Below the pieces are notes generated by a model. That model saw nothing but the letters and a program-made list of their open reading frames with translations. It had not been told where the DNA came from and made no database searches. Of a stretch of DNA of 64,000 nucleotides, positions 8,481 through 18,062 are shown one piece after another; within the stretch, counting starts at the first letter, position 1, and each line of letters starts with the position of its first letter. Made by a program: the position numbers and the translations under genes. The DNA is from Vulcanimicrobium winogradskyi (lineage in GTDB: Bacteria; Vulcanimicrobiota; Vulcanimicrobiia; Vulcanimicrobiales; Vulcanimicrobiaceae), in assembly GCA_003134965.1 (NCBI GenBank), contig PLDA01000002.1, positions 806,001 through 870,000 on the forward strand, in the 5' to 3' direction.

Positions 8481-9377
8481 GTGACAGCCCCACTCGCTCG
8501 CCGCGGCGCGCTTGATTTTCAGTCGCTCATCATGACGCTTCAGCAGTACTGGGCGGAACAGGGCTGCGTCGTGCTGCAGCCCTACGACGCGCACGTCGGG
8601 GCCGGGACATTTCATCCCGCGACGACGCTGCGGAGCCTCGGCCCCGAGCCGTGGCGAGCGGCGTACGTGCAGCCGTGCCGCCGGCCGACCGACGGGCGCT
8701 ACGGCGAGAACCCGAACCGGCTGCAGCACTACTATCAGTTCCAGGTCATCCTCAAGCCCTCGCCGCCGAACGCGCAGGAGCTCTACCTCGAGAGCCTGCG
8801 GCGGCTCGGAATCGACCCGCTCGCGCACGACATCCGGTTCGTCGAGGACGACTGGGAGAGTCCGACCCTCGGCGCCTGGGGACTCGGCTGGGAAGTGTGG
8901 TGCGACGGGATGGAGGTCAGCCAGTACACGTACTTTCAGCAGGTCGGCGGGATCGAATGCGATCCGGTCTCGGTCGAGTACACCTACGGGCTCGAGCGGC
9001 TGGCGATGTACGTGCAGGGGGTCGAGAACGTCTACGATCTCGCGTACAACGCGCCGGAGAGCGATCCGCACATCACCTACGGTGACGTCTTCCTCGAGAA
9101 CGAGCGGGAGTTCTCCGCGTACAACTTCGAGTACGCGGACGTCGAGCTGCTGCTCCGCCACTTCACCGACGCCGAGACCGAGTGCAACGCGCTGCTGGCG
9201 CAGGCGCTCCCGCTCCCCGCGTACGATGCGTGCGTAACGGCGAGTCATCTCTTCAACATGCTGGATGCACGCGGCGTGATCAGCGTGACGGAACGGCAAG
9301 CGTACATCGGCCGGGTGCGTGCCCTCGCGAAAGCGTGCTGCGAGAGCTGGCTCGCGCGCGGCGCCGCGGCAGGCTGA
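8481..9377 (+). CDS. glyQ: glycyl-tRNA synthetase alpha subunit
   Basis: 298 residues, GTG start. The opening FQSLIMTLQQYWAEQGC, the block QPYDAHVGAGTFHPAT and later DDWESPTLGAWGLGWEVW are characteristic of the alpha subunit of the bacterial alpha2-beta2 glycyl-tRNA synthetase, which holds the glycyl-adenylate catalytic core. Length matches the family. Its stop TGA overlaps the ATG of glyS, so both subunits are made in step. Confidence 0.97.
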   Translation: MTAPLARRGALDFQSLIMTLQQYWAEQGCVVLQPYDAHVGAGTFHPATTLRSLGPEPWRAAYVQPCRRPTDGRYGENPNRLQHYYQFQVILKPSPPNAQELYLESLRRLGIDPLAHDIRFVEDDWESPTLGAWGLGWEVWCDGMEVSQYTYFQQVGGIECDPVSVEYTYGLERLAMYVQGVENVYDLAYNAPESDPHITYGDVFLENEREFSAYNFEYADVELLLRHFTDAETECNALLAQALPLPAYDACVTASHLFNMLDARGVISVTERQAYIGRVRALAKACCESWLARGAAAG

Positions 9378-11473
9378 TGGCCGAACTCCTTTTCGAGCTG
9401 TTCTCCGAAGAGATCCCGGCGCGGATGCAGTCCGCCGCCGCAGACCAGTTGCTGGCGACCGTCATCGCACGGCTCGGGGAAGAGCGCCTCGACTTCGAGC
9501 GCGCTGAATCGTACGTGACGCCGCGGCGCCTCACGCTCTTCGTCGACGGCTTGCCGGCGCGCCAGCCCGACACGGTCGAAGATCGCCGCGGACCGCACAC
9601 CGGCGCGCCGCAGCGCGCGCTCGACGGGTTCATGAAGTCCGCCGGCATCACCACGCTCGAAGGCGTCGAAGTGCGTACCGTCACCGGCGCCGATTATTAC
9701 TATCTCAGCCGGACGGTCGCCGGGCGCGCCGCCGGTGACGTCCTGCGTGAAGTGCTGACCTCGGCGGTCGAGACGTTCGCCTGGCCGAAGTCGATGCGCT
9801 GGGGAAGCGACGCGATGCGCTGGGTCCGCCCGCTGCAGAACGTCCTCTGCCTGTTCGACGGCGCGGTCGTCGAGATCGCGCTTCGTGCGCACGGCCTGCA
9901 CGCAAACGATCGCACCTTCGGTCACCGGTTTCTCGCACCGCAGCCGTTCGCCGTGACCTCGTTCGCGGACTACTGTCGCAAACTGCGCGATGCGTACGTC
10001 GTGCTCGACCCGCGCGAACGGCGCGAGATCGTTCGCGAGCGTGCCCAGGCGCTGGCGCACGGCGAGGGACTCACGGTCGCTGACGATCCGGCGCTGCTCG
10101 AGGAGGTATCGGGGCTGGTCGAGCTGCCGGTCGTCCTTGCCGGCTCGATCGACGAGCATTTCATGGATGTCCCGCGCGAAGTGCTGACCACGACGATGCG
10201 TGCGAACCAGAAGTATTTCGCGCTCGAAACCGCCGCGGGCGCGCTGGCGCCGCGCTTTCTGCTGGTCGCGAACATGGACGCGACGGACGGCGGCGCCGCG
10301 ATCGTCGCCGGCAACGAGCGCGTGCTGCGTGCGCGGCTGTTCGACGCCAAGTTCTTCTGGGACCAAGACCGCAAAGCACCGCTCGAATCGCGCGTGCCGA
10401 AGCTCGCCGAGCTCGTGTTCCACGCGAGGCTCGGCACGATCGGCGACAAGGTCCAGCGGCTGCAGCCGTTCGCGCAATTGCTCGGCGAAGAACTACGCGT
10501 CACCGAAGCCTCGCTGGTGCACCGCGCCGCACTGCTCTGCAAAGCCGACCTCGTCACCGGGATGGTGCGCGAGTTTCCGGAGCTCCAGGGAAAGATGGGG
10601 CGCTACTACGCGCTCGCAGAGGGCGAGGACCCGCGCGTCGCCGACGCGATCGCCGAGCACTACGCCCCGCTCGGGCCGAACGATCGCTGTCCGACCGCGC
10701 CGGTCTCGATCGCGGTCGCGCTCGCCGACAAGATCGACACGTTGGTCGGCTTCTTCGCGATCGGCGAGAAGCCGACCGGATCGAAGGATCCGTTCGCGCT
10801 GCGGCGCGCCGCGCTCGGCGCGATCCGGGTGATCGTCGAGAACCGGCTGCGGCTCCGGCTGCGCGAGCAGTTCGTCTCGTCATACCGCCGCTATGCGCAA
10901 CAGCCGGCGTTCACCAAGGTCGCGGCTGCGGCGGCGGACGACGTCGCGGCCGAGCTGCTCGAGTTCTTCGCGGACCGGATGAAGGCGCATCTGCGCGGAA
11001 CCGGCGTGCGTCACGACCTGATCTCCGCGGTGTTCGCGCTCGGGGACGAAGACGATCTGGTGCGCGCGCTGGCGCGGGTCGCGGCGCTCGAGGATTTTCT
11101 CGCGAGCCCGGACGGCGCGAACCTGCTCACCGCCTACAAGCGCGCCTCGAACATCGTCCGGCGCGAAGAGTCGAAAGACGACGTGCGTTACGACAGCGCC
11201 GTCGAGCCCGCACTGTTCGCGCAGCCCGAGGAGACGGAGCTGTTCGCCGAGCTCGAGCGCACGACCGCGGAGATTCGCGAGGCAACGGCGCGCGAAGACT
11301 TTGCCGGCGCGATGGCGGCGCTGGCGCGGCTACGGCCGCACGTCGACGTGTTCTTCGATCGGGTGACGGTGAACGCGGACGATACCGCGCTGCGTGCGAA
11401 CCGTTTGAAGCTACTGTCGGGGATCCGGGACGCGCTCGGCGCCGTGGCGGACTTCTCGAAGATCGAAGGATAG
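9377..11473 (+). CDS. glyS: glycyl-tRNA synthetase beta subunit
   Basis: 698 residues from the ATG at 9377, which overlaps the glyQ stop (TGATG). MAELLFELFSEEIPARMQ is the standard beta-subunit start. The motifs RANQKYFAL and LVANMDATDGG lie in the central region, an HD-type block follows (KADLVTGMVREFPELQG) and the anticodon-binding DALR-like region is C-terminal. The beta subunit binds tRNA-Gly and is required with GlyQ for aminoacylation. The open frame extends upstream inside glyQ, but only the coupled ATG gives family sequence. Confidence 0.97.
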   Translation: MAELLFELFSEEIPARMQSAAADQLLATVIARLGEERLDFERAESYVTPRRLTLFVDGLPARQPDTVEDRRGPHTGAPQRALDGFMKSAGITTLEGVEVRTVTGADYYYLSRTVAGRAAGDVLREVLTSAVETFAWPKSMRWGSDAMRWVRPLQNVLCLFDGAVVEIALRAHGLHANDRTFGHRFLAPQPFAVTSFADYCRKLRDAYVVLDPRERREIVRERAQALAHGEGLTVADDPALLEEVSGLVELPVVLAGSIDEHFMDVPREVLTTTMRANQKYFALETAAGALAPRFLLVANMDATDGGAAIVAGNERVLRARLFDAKFFWDQDRKAPLESRVPKLAELVFHARLGTIGDKVQRLQPFAQLLGEELRVTEASLVHRAALLCKADLVTGMVREFPELQGKMGRYYALAEGEDPRVADAIAEHYAPLGPNDRCPTAPVSIAVALADKIDTLVGFFAIGEKPTGSKDPFALRRAALGAIRVIVENRLRLRLREQFVSSYRRYAQQPAFTKVAAAAADDVAAELLEFFADRMKAHLRGTGVRHDLISAVFALGDEDDLVRALARVAALEDFLASPDGANLLTAYKRASNIVRREESKDDVRYDSAVEPALFAQPEETELFAELERTTAEIREATAREDFAGAMAALARLRPHVDVFFDRVTVNADDTALRANRLKLLSGIRDALGAVADFSKIEG

Positions 11474-11478
11474 GCGCG

Positions 11479-11811
11479 ATGAGCTGGGGATGGATCGAGG
11501 GATCGCGCAGCTTCGATCTTGGCTGGGGGCTCGTCAGTGCCACGGTCTGCCTCGCGCTTGCGGTGCCGATGCTCTGGTGGTGGCTGCCCGAGCACCGCCG
11601 TTCGTTCTTCGGGTCGAGCGTCGACCCGCGCTTTCGGCTGCAGTTGGCCTACGGGCTGTTCTGCATGGCGATGGCCGGAACGAACCTCGGGTGCCGCGCG
11701 ATCCCGCACGACGAGTTGCCCCTCGTCCACCCGGCGTTCTTCGTGATCACCGCGGCGCTCGCCGTCGCGTTTGCGCCCCGCGTCCTTCGGCTTCTGTGGA
11801 GGCACTCGTGA
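11479..11811 (+). CDS. small integral membrane protein, unknown function
   Basis: 110 residues with three hydrophobic segments (about 17-38, 58-70 and 83-98). It begins five bases after glyS and overlaps the next gene by GTGA, so it is probably cotranscribed with both. No family is recognised. The Trp-rich second segment (MLWWWLP) and a charged loop before TM2 are the main landmarks. It may help anchor or export the downstream phosphoesterase; this rests on position only. Confidence 0.65.
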   Translation: MSWGWIEGSRSFDLGWGLVSATVCLALAVPMLWWWLPEHRRSFFGSSVDPRFRLQLAYGLFCMAMAGTNLGCRAIPHDELPLVHPAFFVITAALAVAFAPRVLRLLWRHS

Positions 11812-14111
11812 AACGCACCGGCTTCGTCATCGCCGCCGTCCTCGTGCTCGGCGGCGTCGCGCTCGCCGCGACCGGCGTGACGACGCTACCGACCGGATGG
11901 AAGATCCGCGGCAGCGACGGGCCCGTCGCGACGGTCGGCACGTTGCCGACCGGGCTCGCGCTTTCGCGTGACGGCTCGCGTGTGTTCGTGCTCGAGACCG
12001 GCCACCGCAAGCCGGCGCTGCGCGTGCTCGATGCCGCGACCCTCAAAGAGATCCGCAGCGTTCCGCTCAGCGGCGCGTTCGGCGCGCCGCTCCGCGACGC
12101 GGACGGCGACGGCGTCTGGGTCGCGGCGCCCGGCACGTTCCAGGAAACGATCGCGCACATCGACACCGCGACCGGCGTGGTCGACAAGACGGTCTCGCTG
12201 CCGGTGCCCTTCTATCCCGTCGCGCTGACCCGGCAGCCGAACGGCATGATCGCCGTCGCGGGCGATATCGCCAACCGTGTCGCGCTGGTCGACCCGAAGA
12301 CCGCGCACGTGATCGCCACGCACGACGTCGGACACCACCCGGCGGCGGTGCTCTACCCGCGCCGCGGCGGCAAACTCTACGTCGCCGAACGCGGATGGAA
12401 CTTCGTCACAGGCCTGGGCGCGCACACGACGCGCATCACCGTCGGCCGCCATCCCGTAGCGCTCGCGAGCGACGGGACGCTGCTCTTCGTCGCGAACAGC
12501 GACGACGACGACATCGCGGTAGTCGACCTTGCGACGGAGCGCGTGATCCAGCACGCGCGGATCCCCTTCGCGCGCGCCGACGCGGTCGGGACCTCACCCA
12601 ACGCGCTGGCGCTCGACGGTACCCGCCTTTACGTCACGTGCGGCGCGGCCAACGCCGTCGCGGTGTTCCGCACGAGCGCGCACGGGCTGACGCCGCTCGG
12701 TGCGATCCCGGCCGGCTGGTATCCGACCGCGCTCGCGATCGACCATGTGCACGGCGTCCTCTACGTCGCGAACGGCAAGGGCGAGTCGAGCCACGCGAAC
12801 CCGAAGTTCAACCCGAACGCGCGCTCGGAGAGCGACTACGTCGCCGATAACTTGGTCGGTTCGGTTCGCCGCGTCACGATCCCCGACGACGGCGCGCTCG
12901 CGCGGGGACTTGTCGACGTCCGCGAGTTCGCACAGCACGAAGGCGTCCCCGACAGTCCCGTCGTGCGCCGCAACGGCCCGATCAAGCACGTCATCTACGT
13001 CATCAAGGAGAACCGCACGTACGACCAGGTCCTGGGCGACGTGAGCGGTGCCGACGGCGACCCGTCGCTGGTGATGTTCGGCGAGAACGTCACGCCGAAT
13101 CAGCACGCGATCGTCAAGCAGTTCGGCGTCTTCGACCGCTTCTTCGAGGACGCACACATCAGCGCCGACGGGCACAACTGGTCGACCGCCGCCTTCGCGA
13201 ACGACTACCTGGAGCGGATGTGGCCGCAGAACTACGCGAACCGGCGGTCGTTCTACGATTTCGAGGACGGCGCCGAAGCAGCGATCCCGCACGCGGGGTA
13301 CCTGTGGGACGACGCCGCGCGCAACGGCGTGAGCCTGCGGAACTACGGCGAGTTCGTCACCGCCTCGCCGGGCGGCCCGACGCCCGTCTCGTCGATGAAC
13401 AAAGTCCTGAACGCGAACACCGACCGCGGTTTCGCCACGTTCGACATGAACGTCGAGGACGTGGCACGGTTCAACGAGTGGAAGCGCGAGTTCGACGCGT
13501 TCGAAGCGTCGCACACGCTCCCGCAGCTCGAGATCGTGCGCTTCCCGCGCGATCACACCTCGGGCACGCGGGCGGGTGCCGTGACGCCGCAGGGGATGGT
13601 CGCCGACAACGACCTCGCCGTCGGCAAGCTGGTCGAAGCCGTCTCGCATTCGCCCGACTGGAGCAGCACGGCGATCTTCGTCCTGGAGGACGACGCGCAG
13701 AACGGCCCCGATCACGTCGACGAGCAGCGCTCCACGCTCTACCTGGCCTCGCCGTACGCCACCGGCGGCCTGCGGCACGAAACGTACACGCAAGCCTCCG
13801 TGCTCCGCACGATCGAGATCCTGCTCGGACTTCCCCCGATGTCGGCGTACGACGCCGGCGCGCTCCCGCTCACCGCGGCCTTCACCGGCACGCCGAACCT
13901 CGCACCGTTCGATGCGCTGCCCGCGCGCATCGACGTCAAGGCGAAGAACGGAACGACCGCGTACCGCGCCGCCGACAGCGCGCGCTTCGATCTCGCCGAA
14001 GCCGACCGGGTCGACGACGCGGTGATGAACGACGTCCTCTGGCACGCCGTCAAGGGCGCGCGCGCGACCCCGCCGCCGTACGGGCTCTTTCCGCACCGCG
14101 ACGATCGATAG
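11808..14111 (+). CDS. YncE-type beta-propeller / alkaline-phosphatase-fold phosphoesterase
   Basis: 767 residues from the GTG at 11808, coupled to the preceding gene. An N-terminal signal or anchor (residues 1-24) leads into YncE-like beta-propeller repeats (about 30-370; VATVGTLPTGLALSRDG, LFVANSDDDDIAVVDL). The C-terminal half is a phosphoesterase of the phospholipase C/acid phosphatase superfamily: YVIKENRTYDQVLGDV, SADGHNWSTAAFANDY and FVLEDDAQNGPDHVDEQR supply the expected metal and catalytic region. This two-domain architecture is common in secreted bacterial proteins; the phosphoester substrate is not known. The frame opening at 11490 lies inside the upstream gene. Confidence 0.85.
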   Translation: MKRTGFVIAAVLVLGGVALAATGVTTLPTGWKIRGSDGPVATVGTLPTGLALSRDGSRVFVLETGHRKPALRVLDAATLKEIRSVPLSGAFGAPLRDADGDGVWVAAPGTFQETIAHIDTATGVVDKTVSLPVPFYPVALTRQPNGMIAVAGDIANRVALVDPKTAHVIATHDVGHHPAAVLYPRRGGKLYVAERGWNFVTGLGAHTTRITVGRHPVALASDGTLLFVANSDDDDIAVVDLATERVIQHARIPFARADAVGTSPNALALDGTRLYVTCGAANAVAVFRTSAHGLTPLGAIPAGWYPTALAIDHVHGVLYVANGKGESSHANPKFNPNARSESDYVADNLVGSVRRVTIPDDGALARGLVDVREFAQHEGVPDSPVVRRNGPIKHVIYVIKENRTYDQVLGDVSGADGDPSLVMFGENVTPNQHAIVKQFGVFDRFFEDAHISADGHNWSTAAFANDYLERMWPQNYANRRSFYDFEDGAEAAIPHAGYLWDDAARNGVSLRNYGEFVTASPGGPTPVSSMNKVLNANTDRGFATFDMNVEDVARFNEWKREFDAFEASHTLPQLEIVRFPRDHTSGTRAGAVTPQGMVADNDLAVGKLVEAVSHSPDWSSTAIFVLEDDAQNGPDHVDEQRSTLYLASPYATGGLRHETYTQASVLRTIEILLGLPPMSAYDAGALPLTAAFTGTPNLAPFDALPARIDVKAKNGTTAYRAADSARFDLAEADRVDDAVMNDVLWHAVKGARATPPPYGLFPHRDDR

Positions 14112-14119
14112 CCCTCGTC

Positions 14120-14149
14120 TTGCCTCCCTTGGCGACGCCGTGGTATGGT
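14120..14149 (+). promoter_or_regulatory. sigma70-type promoter for the CxxCH protein gene
   Basis: TTGCCT (14120-14125) and TATGGT (14144-14149) are separated by 18 bases. A G-rich Shine-Dalgarno sequence (around 14154-14161) and the ATG at 14170 follow. It has the same GGTATG(A/G)TC -10 context as the rpsO promoter at 42161. Confidence 0.5.
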
Positions 14150-14169
14150 CGCCCAGGGGGGTTACGACG

Positions 14170-15678
14170 ATGCAGAAGTCTCGTTCGGGCCGCGCCGCGC
14201 TCTTGTTGGCGGCGGGTTTTGCGGCGCTCGCGGCCGGCGGCTTGCTGGCGCAGGCGCCCGCGCCGAAGGCCACCTGGCACATCGGCACCACGTACTGCTC
14301 GAAGATGGCCGTCGCCGCGACGATGCCGACCGATTTCGTCCCGGGCGGCTCCGTCGATTTCCAGCTCGACGCCGACTGCTACGCGTGGATGGAGTTCTTC
14401 TACCTCAACTGGCGCGCGGCGGCGGGACAGGTCGGCATCCCCGACCCCAGCGCGAGCCCGGCCCAGTTCGGCGCGCCCGTCGCGAGCAAGACCGGGATCT
14501 ACCCCACGGTGTGGGAGAGCTACCATTCTTCAGACGAGCTGTTCGCGTCGACCGCGCTGCGCCTACGAGGCGTTCCGCCGCCGCGTCCCGGCGTCAAGGT
14601 CCTCGCCGCGACGTCGAAGTTTCTCGGCGCCGACGTGCACTTCGGCAACATCCAAGAGGCGTCCGGCGGATGGCTCACCGACCGCCGCGGCAACCTGACC
14701 TATTACGAAGTCCACGTCGACAACGACGAGTACGGATACATCGTCGGCAACGGGCTGACGCACGCGCGCAATCAGGTGGCGTGCGCGAACGGACCGGCCG
14801 GATTCTCGCTCCCCCACGGCGCCGGAACGACGGCTGCGGTCGACTACGCCTGCAGCGCTAAGCCGGCGAAGTACGGCATGAACTTCGGCGCGATCGAGAT
14901 CAAAGCGGCGTGGATCGAGCTCCCCGACCCGGCGACGTGGCCGAACTACAAGATCTCGGTCGCGGACATCTACCCGCCGCGCAGGCCGGTTCGTCACAAC
15001 GTCGTCGTCGGACTCGTCGGACTGCACGTCATCCACAAGACGCCGAGCGCGCAGCAGATGGTCTGGGCGACGTTCGAGCACGTCGACAACGACCCGGTTG
15101 CCGTGCCGAGCGGCTCACCCACACCGACGCCCCCGCCGCGCGGCTGGACGTTCTATCGCAACACCTGCAACCCGGCGACGGACCATTACCAGTGCGTCCC
15201 CAACGCCTCGCCGCGGCCGTGTCCGACCGTCGGCCCATGCCAGGACCCCTACAATGCACCGGTTCAGGTCGTGCGCACGACGACGATCGACCCGTTCTCC
15301 GAGGAGATCAACGCGAGCGCGTATCGGCTCATGGACAAGGCCAACGATCCGCGGTCGGTGTTCAAGCACTATCGCTTGGTGCAGGTGCTGTGGCCGGGGA
15401 CACCGGTCGCCGTGCCGTCGCCGCGCGCGACGGTCCCGCTCTCCGACGCCGGCACGATCCCGACCGGCCCGGTCGCGAACACCACGCTGGAAACCTACGT
15501 GCAAGGGTCACGCTGCTTCGACTGCCACAAGTATGCGACCGTTGCGACCCCGTCACCGCTGCTCGGCGGCTCTCGGCGGCGTCTGATCGTCATCCCCGCG
15601 CCGGGGCAGCGCACCGCCAAGGGCGGATCGTCGACCCTCGCGTCGGACTACTCGTTCATCTTCGGCGACGCGCACTGA
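14170..15678 (+). CDS. exported protein with one C-type haem motif (CxxCH)
   Basis: 502 residues. The ATG at 14170 is chosen over 14140 because it follows a G-rich ribosome site and begins a clean signal peptide (residues 1-28). The body is rich in aromatic and Pro residues, with no family I recognise. Near the C-terminus CFDCH at 449-453, inside ETYVQGSRCFDCHKYA, fits covalent haem attachment as in single-haem cytochromes. Upstream is the propeller phosphoesterase and downstream cydAB, so a periplasmic redox role is plausible, but one motif is thin evidence. Confidence 0.65.
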   Translation: MQKSRSGRAALLLAAGFAALAAGGLLAQAPAPKATWHIGTTYCSKMAVAATMPTDFVPGGSVDFQLDADCYAWMEFFYLNWRAAAGQVGIPDPSASPAQFGAPVASKTGIYPTVWESYHSSDELFASTALRLRGVPPPRPGVKVLAATSKFLGADVHFGNIQEASGGWLTDRRGNLTYYEVHVDNDEYGYIVGNGLTHARNQVACANGPAGFSLPHGAGTTAAVDYACSAKPAKYGMNFGAIEIKAAWIELPDPATWPNYKISVADIYPPRRPVRHNVVVGLVGLHVIHKTPSAQQMVWATFEHVDNDPVAVPSGSPTPTPPPRGWTFYRNTCNPATDHYQCVPNASPRPCPTVGPCQDPYNAPVQVVRTTTIDPFSEEINASAYRLMDKANDPRSVFKHYRLVQVLWPGTPVAVPSPRATVPLSDAGTIPTGPVANTTLETYVQGSRCFDCHKYATVATPSPLLGGSRRRLIVIPAPGQRTAKGGSSTLASDYSFIFGDAH

Positions 15679-15751
15679 AACGGACCCGAAAGTAGGGCGA
15701 ACCCGAGCAAAGTCGAGTGGCGGCCCCGCCAGGCGCGGGTAGACTGCGAAC

Positions 15752-17047
15752 ATGGACCACGTGATCGCGGCGCGCGCCCTGATGGGGACGTCGCTCGCGT
15801 TCCACATCGTGTTCGCGGCGCTCGGCGTGGGGCTGCCGCTGCTGGTGTTCGCCGCCGAGGGCCTGTGGCTGAGGACGAAGCGCCGCGCCTACTACGACCT
15901 CGCGCGCACGTGGGCGAAGGGGATGGCGATCCTGTTCGTGGTCGGTGCGATGTCCGGAACCGTCCTCGCGTTCGAGCTGGGGCTGCTGTGGCCGACGTTC
16001 ATGAAGTATGCCGGCGGGATCATCGGTTTGCCGTTCTCGCTCGAAGGCTTCGCGTTCTTCATCGAAGCGATCTTCATCGGGATCTACCTGTACGGCTGGG
16101 AGCGCCTGAGCCCGGTCGCGCACTGGCTGAGCGGGCTGCCGATCGTGGTCAGCGGCGCCCTGTCGGCCGCGTTCGTCACGACCGCGAACGCGTGGATGAA
16201 CATGCCGACGGGTTTCCGCATCGTCAACGGCGCCGTCGTCGACGTCGATCCGATCGCCGCGATACTGAGCCCGCCCTGGCTGGTCGAGGTGCTGCACACG
16301 ACGCTTGCCGCCTACGTCGTCACCGGCTTCGGCGCCGCCGCGGTCTGCGCGTTCGCCTTGCTGCGCCGGAGCGCCGAAGACCGGCGCGAGCAGGTGTACG
16401 CCGGGCTCACGATCGCGATGATCGTCGCGTCGATCGCGATTCCGCTGCAGTGGATCGTCGGCGACGAGATCGCGCGCTTCGACGCCGAGCACGAGCCCGC
16501 CAAGTTCGCCTCGCTAGAGGTGCTGTTCCACACCCGGCGGCACGCGCCGATCACGATCGGCGGGATCGTGCACGGTGACACCGTCCGCTACGGGATCGAG
16601 ATCCCGAGCGCGCTCAGCCTGCTGGTCGCATACGATCCGAACGCCGAAGTCAAAGGCCTCGACCGCGTCGCTCCGGAGGACCGTCCGCCGGTCGCTGCGG
16701 TCCACTATTCGTTCGACACGATGGTCGGCAGCGCGTCGCTGCTGCTGCTGGTCGCGATCGTCTGGACGATCGCCGCGCTGCGCAAGCGCGTGCCCGCAAA
16801 ACCGCTGCTGATCGGCATCGCCGTCTGTGGGCCGCTCTCGGTCGTCGCGATGGAGGCCGGCTGGTTCGTCACCGAGTTCGGACGCCAGCCCTGGATTGCG
16901 CGCGGCCTGCTGCGCACGAGCGACGCCGCGACGGTCGCCCCCGGCGTCGACCTCCAGTTCTACGGCTTCGCGATCGTGTACGTCATCCTCGCCGCGACGT
17001 GCTGGTGGCTGCTGCGCCGCGTCGGCACGAAGGACCACACAGCGTGA
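15752..17047 (+). CDS. cydA: cytochrome bd quinol oxidase subunit I (short Q-loop, CIO type)
   Basis: 431 residues. Family landmarks are the haem-ligand His in SLAFHIVFAALGVGLPLL, GLPFSLEGFAFFIEAIF, and the conserved GRQPWIARGLLRT. Nine or so membrane segments are present. The length and the short loop between TM6 and TM7 place it with the cyanide-insensitive oxidase (CioA) group rather than the longer E. coli CydA. It oxidises quinol and reduces oxygen to water without pumping protons, useful at low oxygen or under nitrosative and cyanide stress. It overlaps cydB by GTGA. Confidence 0.94.
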   Translation: MDHVIAARALMGTSLAFHIVFAALGVGLPLLVFAAEGLWLRTKRRAYYDLARTWAKGMAILFVVGAMSGTVLAFELGLLWPTFMKYAGGIIGLPFSLEGFAFFIEAIFIGIYLYGWERLSPVAHWLSGLPIVVSGALSAAFVTTANAWMNMPTGFRIVNGAVVDVDPIAAILSPPWLVEVLHTTLAAYVVTGFGAAAVCAFALLRRSAEDRREQVYAGLTIAMIVASIAIPLQWIVGDEIARFDAEHEPAKFASLEVLFHTRRHAPITIGGIVHGDTVRYGIEIPSALSLLVAYDPNAEVKGLDRVAPEDRPPVAAVHYSFDTMVGSASLLLLVAIVWTIAALRKRVPAKPLLIGIAVCGPLSVVAMEAGWFVTEFGRQPWIARGLLRTSDAATVAPGVDLQFYGFAIVYVILAATCWWLLRRVGTKDHTA

Positions 17048-18039
17048 CGCCCGTCCTCGGCGCGGCGCTCGTCGCGCTCACCGCGGTTTCGCTCTACGCG
17101 ATTCTGGGCGGCGCCGACTTCGGCGGCGGCGTGTGGGACCTCTTCGCGAGCGGCTCGCGCCGTCGGGCGCAGCGGGACGCGATCTCGAACGCGATCGGTC
17201 CGGTGTGGGAAGCGAATCACGTCTGGCTGATCTTCGCGATCGTCGCGCTGTTCACGTGCTTCCCGCCTGCCTTCGCCGACATCGGCGCGAACCTCAACAC
17301 GCCGCTCACGTTGGCGCTGCTGGGCATCGTCATGCGCGGCGCGGCGTTCGTCTTCCGCAACCACGCGTCGGACACGCTCGCGGCGGCGCGCAGCTGGACG
17401 GCGATCTTCGGCGCCGCCTCGATCATCGCACCGTTCTTCCTCGGTGACGCGGCCGGTGCGATCGCTACCGGCCACTACGCCTGGACGTCGCCGTTCGCGC
17501 TCTCCGCCGGCGTGTTCGCCGTTGCGCTCTGCGCGCAGATCGCCGCCGTCTTCCTCGTCCGCGAAACCTCCCACGACCCCGCGCTGCGCGGCGACTTCCG
17601 CCGCCGCGCCGTCCGCGCGACGCTCGCCGTCTGGGTCGCCGGCCTCGTTCCGGCGCTACTGGCGCATCAGAGCGAACCGGCGCTCTTCGCGGCGTTGGTC
17701 GGCCCGACGGCCCGCATCGCGATCGCGAGCGCGATGCTGCTCGGCATCGTCGTGATGCTCCTAATCGCCAACCGTCGCGACACGTTCGCGCGCGTCGCGG
17801 TCGGCGCCGAAGCGCTCGCGGTCCTCGCCGGCTGGTTCGGAGCGCAGGCCCCCAACTTGATCCCAGGCCGCTGGACCTTCCAATCCGCCGCGGCCTCGCC
17901 GGCGATGCTGAACGCGTTCCTCATCTCCACCGCGATCGGGGCGCTTTTCCTGATCCCAAGTCTCGCGCTGCTGTTCTCCACGTTCAAGGGACACGGCGGC
18001 GGAAGCGACGCCGCACTTCCGCCGCGTCCCAGCCGTTGA
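17044..18039 (+). CDS. cydB: cytochrome bd quinol oxidase subunit II
   Basis: 331 residues from the GTG at 17044, overlapping the cydA stop. GGADFGGGVWDLF and the Trp/Phe-rich NHVWLIFAIVALFTCFPPAF are standard subunit II blocks, with eight to nine predicted membrane segments. It stabilises the haem-bearing subunit. No cydX-sized small ORF with recognisable sequence follows; the next feature is a convergent crcB remnant 23 bases away. Confidence 0.93.
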   Translation: MTPVLGAALVALTAVSLYAILGGADFGGGVWDLFASGSRRRAQRDAISNAIGPVWEANHVWLIFAIVALFTCFPPAFADIGANLNTPLTLALLGIVMRGAAFVFRNHASDTLAAARSWTAIFGAASIIAPFFLGDAAGAIATGHYAWTSPFALSAGVFAVALCAQIAAVFLVRETSHDPALRGDFRRRAVRATLAVWVAGLVPALLAHQSEPALFAALVGPTARIAIASAMLLGIVVMLLIANRRDTFARVAVGAEALAVLAGWFGAQAPNLIPGRWTFQSAAASPAMLNAFLISTAIGALFLIPSLALLFSTFKGHGGGSDAALPPRPSR

Positions 18040-18062
18040 GCGTCGCGTGTCGCGAGCCGGCG

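Noticed and set aside
6159..9299. A 1046-codon open frame on the minus strand across the aminotransferase, chrA and glyQ
   Set aside because: It is an antisense shadow of high-GC codons; its translation is Arg/Ala/Asp-rich without any domain, while the opposite frames encode clear families.
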